Positions 56,705-64,000 of a stretch of 64,000 bases of DNA are shown piece after piece; position 1 is the stretch's first letter, and every line of letters starts with the position of its first letter. The position numbers were made by a program, and so were the translations under genes. Source of the stretch: Scolanthus callimorphus (taxonomy: Eukaryota; Cnidaria; Anthozoa; Actiniaria; Edwardsiidae); contig CM066919.1 in NCBI GenBank assembly GCA_033964015.1, positions 30,223,459 through 30,287,458 on the forward strand, in the 5' to 3' direction. The notes beneath the pieces are model-generated. The model was not told the DNA's origin. It ran no database searches and saw only the letters and a list, made by a program, of their open reading frames with translations.

Positions 56705-59201
56705 TTAACTCGTAACCTCATAAACATAATTCGCATTTGCCTCGCCGACCCAAGGCCCGTAGATATTAGTACAATCGGACGAAGGGCCATGTACGTCGTA
56801 GGTATCGCTCACGTCCGATCCTGACCAACACTCACCATAGAACTGGACCCCAAAGAGCGAGTAACCTAAACACATCACAACACATTGTCATAACATATTT
56901 GCAGAGGAACGGCGGGCATGGGTTGAAAAACAACACCCACAAAATAACATTTCCTTTGCATAACTTTTCCAGGACTCAAACAAAAACATTTCAAGGACTT
57001 AAAAAGGAGAAACGTTACTTTTAAAAAATCTGTATTTTGTTACAGCTTTACATCGTTACAAACACTAGTAATAAGTTGTCACGCGGAACGAAAACGCGCT
57101 TGGAAATCAGTGCCTTACAAATGTTCTTTCGAATCAAGTGCCTTGCATATCTAGACCCCTCGTACTTAAACCCTGGTTAAGCCCCTGCAAAAGGCTGTCC
57201 TGGCTCCACCCACAAACAGCATCTCTTACCCACCATGACTTGCAGCCGTATCTGCGCAATTCTGCACGATCCATGTAAAATCACTGCTCCAGTCAATATC
57301 TGATCGGTAACTAGCGATTTGTTGCGGCATAGCACGATCGCTTGAATTATCTGTAAAACATCCAACAGCAGCGTAACCTACGCCTGTTGGTTAAATTAAC
57401 CGAAATATAACCGTTATTTTTTAATATCAGAAATATTATTAGGCTTTCGCGACATATCAGAAATCTTAAACACTGTGTCGCATCCTGGCACTTGAGTCTC
57501 GAACTCCGCGCCATGTTTTTCCCACGTCCACAAAGTAGAGCGAGATCCAAGAAGCTTCCGACGAGACTTGTAAACGCATAACGTGGTTTTATCACGCTTG
57601 GATACTAGCGAAGCTAGTCTTGATTTTAGAGTACGCAATATTATATAGACAGCTGTCTAGATCCTTTTCGCTCTAAAATGATGCGAAATCAGGGTATTTT
57701 TTCGTTGCGCCCTGGGCGTGGCTGTCACAATCAAAATCGTTACATCGCGTTGGAAATTTTCAAAACATAGTTTGTTTGCGGCTTTTTCTGTTCCGTCAAT
57801 CAAACCATATGGGCCAATCAGGTCCTTCGCCAAGTGCAGTGAACTGGGTTTCCGTCGCGACAGAATAATGTAGTAATGTTGCATAGTAATGTATAATGTA
57901 GTTTTATAGTTTGCATAATTGTAATTACCAAATATGTACGATAAATGTCGAAATAAAGATGTATTCAGGGCAGGGACCAGATCTGGCCCAGATGGATTGA
58001 CTGGCGGGACAGAAAAAATATCCCAAATTAAAGCGACGTTTTAATATGCGCAGCGCGAAACAACGAATCAAGCTGTAACCAAGCTTTGTGTTCGCTTTTT
58101 TGTCGTTTTTTTTGTGCTAATAAGAATACTGCCTCTGCATTATAAACTTCTAGGATATGCCATAACTGTCTGTTACTTCGTAGGCACGCAACGAAAAGCA
58201 TTTACAGTTACAGCTGTTTTGAGTATTCTGCGAACTCTCGCGTTCGACTTCCAATGGTGTTCTGGCTTCCGTCAATCAAACTCTCGGGTCTGCATTGAGT
58301 CTTATATAGCCGACCGTAAATTAGGCCATATGAAAAAGAAAAAGAAAGTAAAAGATGCTGTGTGTTAGAGCATTTCACTAGGATGGCGAATGACTGAATT
58401 CTATGTATTCCAAAGGGTTTCAAAGTGTGATTGACGGAAGCCAGAGGCGGAGCGGTTTGACGGTTGGAAATCTAGAGTGTTCGCAGAATACTCAAAATAG
58501 CTGTAACCAATTAGAATCTACACGACTGTATCGCCCTGTTACGACAAAGGACATAGCCGTGTTGCCTCTATTGGTAATCGTTTTGTCCAATCCGAGAGGA
58601 GTCCCAGTTGTTAGGGTGCATTGAAATGGTTTCTTTGTTTATGCGAGTAAAGCAAACTGGAAAGGCGATTCACTATAGCAACAATTTCACAATCACATGG
58701 GGGTTGCTGGAAGCTAGTAAAATCGCATTGTGCGTTTCGTTCTATAGGAAGTGATAGTCTCGGTGCATTTGACATTTTGGTGCCTAAAGAGCTCCATTTT
58801 GCTGAAAAGCGATTCATCTACAGTACTTATTAGTATCTTACTCTGTTACGTTACTAAATACCAAGAAAAGCAGCCTTAAAATATTAATTTAGCAAATGTA
58901 ATATAACGTTTCAATGCAATCAGGTGATATGATTTGTAAATTTTCAGAACGTAACAGTTCACTAAATCATAGGATTAACGAATGGTCTCGTACTGATACT
59001 GCTTTGTATAAAGTCCACAAAGCAGTAGGTTAATTTGCTATTTCATTTTCACTAACAAGTTTGCTAAAATAAATGCCGCGGCTCAACTTAGTAATTAAAA
59101 ACAAATTAGTAAAAGGAGTAACAGTATAAGATTAATTTGATCTCACCTTCGGTTTGGTAATATTGGACTGCTAAGAGTAGCAGAAGCCCGAGGGACTTCA
59201 T
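56705..59201 (-). CDS. Small secreted protein, FGxQFxGECWS family, paralogue 1
   Basis: I do not recognise a named family. Three exons in transcript order (plus coordinates 59147-59201, 57234-57377, 56705-56865) give 119 residues. They are a signal peptide (MKSLGLLLLLAVQYYQTEG), then a compact domain with VGCFTDNSSDRAMPQQ, DFTWIVQNCADTAASHG, YSLFGVQFYGECWSG and a tail ending ANYVYEVTS. Four cysteines remain in the mature part. Both introns are phase 1. The neighbour at 62387-63638 shares the same architecture, intron positions and promoter, so the pair arose by tandem duplication. A link to WSC-like or lectin-like folds is possible but unproven. The start is supported by the signal peptide and a TATA box 69 bases upstream. 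Confidence 0.85.
57730..58080. mobile_element. Short inverted-repeat element, family copy 2
   Basis: Relative of 27800-28085. CTGTTCCGTCAATCAAACCA at the left is inverted relative to TGGATTGACTGGCGGGACAG at the right, with TATGGGCCAATCAG and CTGGCCCAGAT inside. It contains an extra AT-rich insert around 57868-57965. It lies in intron 1 of the first small secreted gene. Confidence 0.65.
58204..58508. mobile_element. 305 bp MITE (GTTACAGCTGTTTTGAGTAT ends)
   Basis: GTTACAGCTGTTTTGAGTAT and TCTGCGAACTCT at the left are matched inverted by AGTGTTCGCAGAATACTCAA and ATAGCTGTAAC at the right. CTTCCGTCAATCA and TGATTGACGGAAG form an inner pair. It is intronic in the first small secreted gene. Confidence 0.8.
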
Positions 59202-59239
59202 CTCCTTGGCTTGTAAGGTGGAACAAGGTTTTAAGCGTC

Positions 59240-59345
59240 TATTGTAATATTTCAAACCTCTTGACATAGTATATATAGCACGGTACAGGACGTGGAAAAG
59301 GCAAACACAAAACACTGAGAATACACCAGATGGGTTTCTCCGGTT
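59240..59345 (-). promoter_or_regulatory. TATA promoter of small secreted gene 1
   Basis: On the minus strand GTGCTATATATACT places a TATA box at 59277-59270, about 70 bases before the start codon. The block from GGAGAAACCCATCTG through TATGTCAAG is conserved in order and spacing with the promoter of paralogue 2 (about 63690-63780). That conservation is the main evidence for its extent. Confidence 0.75.
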
Positions 59346-59639
59346 GATACTTTATTTTCGATGCAAGAGTAAACAAATGGACGAATTTTAATAATGAATT
59401 GTTTATTTCCGTTTTCCTGCGTTGCCAATCTACAATGTAGGTGACTTGAAAGAAGAACTGTTTAAGAAATCTATATCTTTCTATATCTTCAAAACGGAAA
59501 TGATCTTAGGAAACGTGGGCACTCAGTTTCGTTTCTAGTGATCCATTTGATATTTCTCCCAACAATACTAAGGCATTTTAAAACACAGTTGATGAGAATT
59601 TAGAAATTCATCCGCTTATCGATCATTTTATGAACCATT

Positions 59640-59790
59640 AGATCCTGTTGTCCGCAGTGTACACGGAAGTGCATTGCTAGTAACCATGAGAAATACTATT
59701 CAGATGTTTGGAGGCGAAAGGCTTCCATTTGGAGTATCAAGCGCTCCAAGTATTTTCGGCGCCATATTTTATGCTCTGCTTTTAGCACTT
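59640..59790 (+). mobile_element. Possible relic of an LTR-type reverse transcriptase
   Basis: One frame near 59712-59765 reads ERLPFGVSSAPSIFGAI, resembling the RLPFGxxSAPxxF motif of Gypsy-like reverse transcriptases. Nothing else of a polymerase is open on either side, so at most it is a short, decayed fragment. Confidence 0.35.
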
Positions 59791-61729
59791 TCCTATTAAG
59801 TTTCCCTGGAGTGATTTTGACTATTTGTTTTTTGATATTTTACACAGGATATTTTCGTCCTGCGATAAGATTTAACAATTTACATTTCTTATCTTTTCTC
59901 AAACTTGGGGGAAGGGCAGTCAGACAAGGGTTGACTGGTTCAGGATTACGCCCATTGACGCGGTGTCAACTCAATTCATCCTTGCTAGTGATAAGTAGTC
60001 CCACTACACGTGAAGTGTACATTTTGGACGTTATGTCAACCAAAACCATTAATCCTAGATCAAACTTCCCGAGTGAACGATGTGAAATTTGATTTACGTC
60101 AAGTCTTGGAAAGGAAAGCAATTTCTTACTTGTAACCTGTCGGACTCATCTGTCTTCATCGATAGAATTCATGCGCAAAATTGAAATGTTTTGGTCGGCA
60201 AAAGTACTGTATTGAATCAATTACAATGTTGGGATTCTTCATTAATAAGGGCACCAGTAGAATAAGCGGATATCTTTTCCCTTTTGAAGCCCGTTCTATA
60301 AAAATGCTCACGGTAGATAATAAGATATATGAAAATTTCTGTCATGTCTAGGATTAATGGCTTAATATTAATAATAAATAATAATGTTGTGGATATTCAA
60401 CCTTTCGCAGTTTACATACTGATAGCTACACACCGCACCACATAAATACTTAAAACATTTTAAAATTACTTATGCTTGCTTTTTTTATTTCAAATGTTTC
60501 GTTAGCCACAATAAAAAAAACTTAACGCAAACTAAAATCGAAAACAAACCGATTTTAAAATAGAACACATGGCCCTGTCATCTAGCCATTTGACAATCTA
60601 ATCGAGTATTTGTTGAGGCGAAGCGTTTGCTTTTTGTTAAACAAACAAACATGATATCTTTGATTTTGCTTTTTTTGACACATTTCAGCAGATGTTATCA
60701 GGAACTGAAAAATGCTCGCTGCTGTTTAGCTGTCAGAATAAATCAAGTCATTATCACCTGAAAAAACATTGTGATGTCAGCATGACTAAACCTGTTGCCA
60801 GGGGCCTACCAAGAACTTACGTGGCGCGGATTGAGCCAATGTTGAAACACAATGCTACCATTACAACTTTGTGGACACACAATGAATTCACTTATCTATT
60901 TTCGCACCTTTCAACAATAGAGTTAGAGGACAAGACCAAACAGCATCTATGTGCTATCTTATAGAGTACAATACAAGGGGCATGGGTGCACGAGGGCCGG
61001 TCTACAGTTGCGAGTTTGATTTGGCTCGCGCGAATTACAATTTGAAATCGCTTTGGGACCTTCGTGTCAAGATGCAAATTAATTTCCAGGGTTTTACAGT
61101 GGTAATGTATTCTTTTTTCGTCATGATCGCGGTCAAAATGTTTTGGGCTCACGAGCACAGGCCTATCTATTTGTGACATAACAGTCAAGTCGCGCAACAT
61201 AAATGATAGCTTATTTTCATGCGCCAGAGGAATCCCAGAGGAATCCGAGAATTTTCCAAAAACCACAGGGAAGCAGGCTAACCGGTCTTGAGATGAAAAG
61301 TTTCAAAGTCCATAGATACAACGTTTTATTTTCACGCGTGAAGATATCAGGTTTCGTTGGTACGGGTATGCAGAATCATATTTTGCGCAAGCGAAAAAAT
61401 ACAGTAAATAGGATCCAATTTTAGCGCATTGTTACAAATAACGCCTCTTTATTTACAGTCATTTTGGGGTGTTATAGTTATTCTAATTACTATCCAAGTT
61501 CCGCATGTATAATATTTACCATCATCTTTCACTTGAACTTCGTAACCTAAGTAGAAATGTACGAAACCTGGCTAGTAGATATTTTCAGTAGGGCAGAACC
61601 CAAAGGCGGTTTGGCCAATTTACGGTGGTAAATTACTTGATGCGTCAAGACGTACATCATTGATGAAAAAGAAGAGCTGAACACCCACTAAAAAACTAAG
61701 GAAATATGCTTTGGTGAACCGCGCGGTTC

Positions 61730-61844
61730 AAGGCCCATTTACACGCTGCGATTTGTCGGCCCGATTGTTTTTTGAGCCGCGAGTTATTTGATGTGTCCGA
61801 AGGAAAATCGGCCCGACAAATCGCGGTGTGTAAATATGGGCCTT
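61730..61844. mobile_element. 115 bp MITE (AAGGCCCATTTACACGCTGC ends)
   Basis: AAGGCCCATTTACACGCTGC and GATTTGTCGGCCCGATT at the left are matched inverted by AATCGGCCCGACAAATCGC and GTGTGTAAATATGGGCCTT. The spacer is about 40 bases. Confidence 0.85.
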
Positions 61845-62072
61845 CAATCATACAGCTATTTCAATAAACGTTGTCGGAGCAAACGCGACCACACTACAGG
61901 AATAATGTTGTAAGACTGTGAGAGAATAAGATAAAGAATCGAGAATAAGGTAGTAAACGTGTCCTTTGCGATACCAAAAATATTTGTAATTGCTACGAAA
62001 GATGTTTACCCATATTCCCTAGCGGTCTGGGAGCGTACGCTTGAGCGCTTTACCGACAACGTACCTTGAAAT

Positions 62073-62268
62073 AGAGCAGATTTCGTATGACTGTGAAAAG
62101 TGCCGCGGTACGGCGCGGTACTGTCGCGGTACTGTCGCGGTGGCGGTACGGAACCTGGCCTGCTGTAAATGGAATGAAATCGCCAATGAAACCGCGTAGT
62201 CGCGGTACGGTCACGGTCGCGGAACAACTTTGTCACGGTACTTTTCACAGTCATACGAAATCTGCTCT
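62073..62268. mobile_element. 196 bp MITE with internal CGCGGTAC repeats
   Basis: AGAGCAGATTTCGTATGACT and GTGAAAAGTGCCG are matched inverted by CGGTACTTTTCACAGTCATA and CGAAATCTGCTCT. The interior repeats CGCGGTACTGT several times. It lies about 120 bases downstream of the stop of paralogue 2. Confidence 0.85.
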
Positions 62269-62386
62269 TTCATTCACACATACAAATTCTCCATTTACCC
62301 AAAGAAAAATTGGCTAGTTTAACCACGACTATTGTATTGAAGATAATAACAGACCAAGAAACAAATAACTACTTACTTGATGGTTG

Positions 62387-63638
62387 TTATCTGATAACTT
62401 GATAAACATAATTCGTGTAGTGTGCTCCAACAGGTTTCCCCAAGGTAAAGCACCAGGGTGAGGGTCCGTAACAGTCATAAGTGTAGCTTGCGTTCACTCC
62501 GGACCAACATTCACCAAAAAACTGGATCCCGAACAGCGAGTAACCTAAAAGACACGTTCAACTATTTCGAGGGGCCAGTACGTTCAAATAAAAGGGGATC
62601 CCCTAGCCTGCTAGCCGGCTCTCCAGTAGGACTTTAGGAGTATTTGATTTTTTTGGCGCGCGGGACTTCTTTCCCCTCGCGACACAGGAATCCCGTGTGC
62701 CAAAAAATCAAATATCCGAAAAAACCCACTGGAGAGCCGGCTAGCAGGCTAGTGATCCCCTTTCCTTTATACTTTTTCTATTTCCCAATGGCAGTCCTTT
62801 ATACTTTTTTTATTACCCAATGGCACTTTCGCATCATAGAAATAAGTGTACCGGGAGCGACACACATTGATAACCCCGTTTCATATCTTCAAATGCTAGT
62901 AAGTAACAGCACGATCAAAGGTGCGTTCGTGCTCGTTTTTTGACATTAGATAAATGGTGAATCTGGGCAAATGATATCAATTCCTAGTAGATGGGTTTCT
63001 GGCTTAAGATCGGCGTTTATAAAATGGTAGTGCTACTTCTCATTCTAGGGGCCACCCATCTTCAAATGCTTGAAGTTCTAGGTTATTCCTTTTCTTTTTT
63101 TCCATTCATTATAGTTGAATCTAGGGGAGGGCAAAGATGCTATTTTGTTTCACTTAAGGATTCTTAAGTTCATCCGAGTGTTACTAGTAATATAATATGC
63201 TGCGTACATCCAGATGAAAAAAATGCTCGGAAAAAATCCGCTTGGGGCTCAGCTTTTTTTTTTCGAGCATAATTTTATCTGGATGTACACAGCATATTTT
63301 ATTACTGATAAGAAAGTGTGATCATATTTACCATGTTTGGCCGTTTCATATGCGCATGCCTGCACGATCCATGTAAGGTCCGTGTTATATCTCCACTTTA
63401 TCAGTGACCGGTAGTTTTTCAATAATTTCGGCAAGGCACGAGGATAGTACCTATCTGAAAAACACCCAACTTGATCGTAGTACAAACCTGCCACCAACAA
63501 GAAAGAACATGGGACATGGTTATGTGTGTATGTTTATTTATTGAAATGGCAACAAGATTATTATTTCTTACCTTCAGCAAAGTAGTACTGAGCTACAACG
63601 AGTAGTAAAATGCCAAGGACCTTCCCTGGGAGCTTCAT
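62387..63638 (-). CDS. Small secreted protein, FGxQFxGECWS family, paralogue 2
   Basis: Tandem paralogue of 56705-59201. Exons in transcript order (plus coordinates) are 63572-63638, 63332-63487 and 62387-62544, with both introns phase 1 at the same positions; 126 residues. Signal peptide MKLPGKVLGILLLVVAQYYF, then VGCFSDRYYPRALPKLLKNY, LTWIVQACAYETAKHG, YSLFGIQFFGECWSG and a tail with YDCYGPSPWCF ending TNYVYQVIR. It has five cysteines against four in its neighbour. The shared core (W-V-x-C-A, FG-Q-F-GECWSG, NYVY) marks one domain. Function is unknown. Introns are much shorter than in paralogue 1. Confidence 0.86.
62591..62763. mobile_element. 173 bp MITE in intron 2 of paralogue 2
   Basis: AAAGGGGATC, CCTAGCCTGCTAGCCGGCTC and TCCAGT at the left are matched inverted by ACTGGAGAGCCGGCTAGCAG and GCTAGTGATCCCCTTT. 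It begins 47 bases upstream of the plus-strand start of exon 3 sequence. Confidence 0.85.
63185..63306. mobile_element. 122 bp MITE in intron 2 of paralogue 2
   Basis: AGTAATATAATATGCTGCGT and ACATCCAGAT, AAAAAATGCTCG are matched inverted by CGAGCATAATTTTATCTGGA, TGTACACAGCATATTTTATT and ACT. The right end is 25 bases from the donor of exon 2. Confidence 0.8.
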
Positions 63639-63674
63639 ATCATGTTCTGTTGCGGTAATAAGCTAGTTAAGTTA

Positions 63675-63785
63675 GTGTGGGAGGCCGACCCCTTGACATG
63701 GTATATATAGCACGGTGGAGGAGGTGAAGGAAGAAGCACACAAGAGTGAGAAAACAGCAGATGGGTTTCTCCATTTAAATCTTTA
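63675..63785 (-). promoter_or_regulatory. TATA promoter of small secreted gene 2
   Basis: On the minus strand GTGCTATATATACC places the TATA box at 63709-63702, about 65 bases before the start codon. ACCCATCTG, TTCTCAC and ATGTCAAGG are conserved with the promoter of paralogue 1 in the same order. Confidence 0.75.
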
Positions 63786-64000
63786 TTTTGAGCGGATTTC
63801 AATAAATTGTTCATTTCCGTTTTCTGAGATCGCTCACGTAGCCGAATCCAGCAGAGAACGTTCACAAGAGAAGCTAAAACATGAGTCTCTTTTTTCGCGT
63901 GACAGGGGGTTATTGTACAGACGCCAAAGATTTTTTTCTCGTTTTTTAAACACATTTCTCGAGAAATTTTTCGAGTGTTTTAGAGTTTACTTTGAAATAC
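63786..64000. other. Upstream sequence of small secreted gene 2
   Basis: Contains TTCATTTCCGTTTTCTGAG, matching TTTATTTCCGTTTTCCTGCG upstream of paralogue 1 (about 59400), so the duplicated block extends beyond the promoter. The minus-strand open frame 63635-63955 is not supported as a gene. Confidence 0.4.

Larger units (their letters stand above)
59202..62386. other. Intergenic region between the two small secreted genes
   Basis: Holds the promoter of gene 1, a possible retroelement relic (59640-59790) and two MITEs (61730-61844, 62073-62268). AT-rich sequence with open frames of 70-124 codons makes up the rest (60692-60964, 60892-61266, 61203-61424), without recognisable families. The stretch 59800-61700 shows no gene I can support. 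Confidence 0.5.

Noticed and set aside
60692..61266. Opposing open frames of 90 and 124 codons
   Set aside because: No recognisable domain, no splice or promoter support, and they overlap on opposite strands.

Overview
The window is animal nuclear DNA with intron-rich genes, TATA promoters and a dense load of small inverted-repeat transposons. The strongest taxonomic clue is a large secreted protein at 41.0-54.7 kb. It has a CAP/SCP domain, a C-type lectin domain and two minicollagen-type cysteine-rich domains, the last ending C-X3-C-X3-C-X3-CC. That cysteine domain is a hallmark of nematocyst wall proteins, so the source is almost certainly a cnidarian. An anthozoan (sea anemone or coral) is the best guess. 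Species cannot be fixed from the sequence alone.

Layout. (1) 0.7-11.0 kb, + strand: a Slingshot-type cofilin phosphatase, 5' partial, with 15 exons visible and a very long C-terminal tail of repeated VKR motifs. (2) 11.0-14.2 kb: convergent 3' UTRs and repeats. (3) 14.2-22.7 kb, - strand: a complete 13-exon eIF3 subunit e gene (444 codons). Its introns host a 2.2 kb terminal-inverted-repeat transposon and a 380 bp foldback. (4) 22.7-24.5 kb: divergent promoter interval. (5) 24.5-37.0 kb, + strand: a complete 17-exon peroxidasin (LRR, four Ig, haem peroxidase, VWC). (6) 37.0-41.0 kb: intergenic. (7) 41.0-54.7 kb, + strand: the 11-exon NOWA-like nematocyst gene. (8) 56.7-63.6 kb, - strand: two tandem paralogues of a small secreted cysteine-containing protein with matching three-exon structure and matching TATA promoters.

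How the genes relate. Slingshot (actin turnover) and eIF3e (translation initiation) are housekeeping genes. Peroxidasin acts in the extracellular matrix, cross-linking collagen IV. The NOWA-like gene is probably a nematocyst capsule component. The small paralogue pair is of unknown function. No operon-like logic is evident.

Quality note. Slingshot, peroxidasin Ig2 and the NOWA-like last exon each carry one apparent frameshift. Each is explained by a single missing base in a short homopolymer (A, G and C runs respectively), which suggests base-level assembly error rather than three decaying genes. All exon boundaries were read by eye from GT/AG sites, reading frame and family similarity; no alignment or expression data were available.
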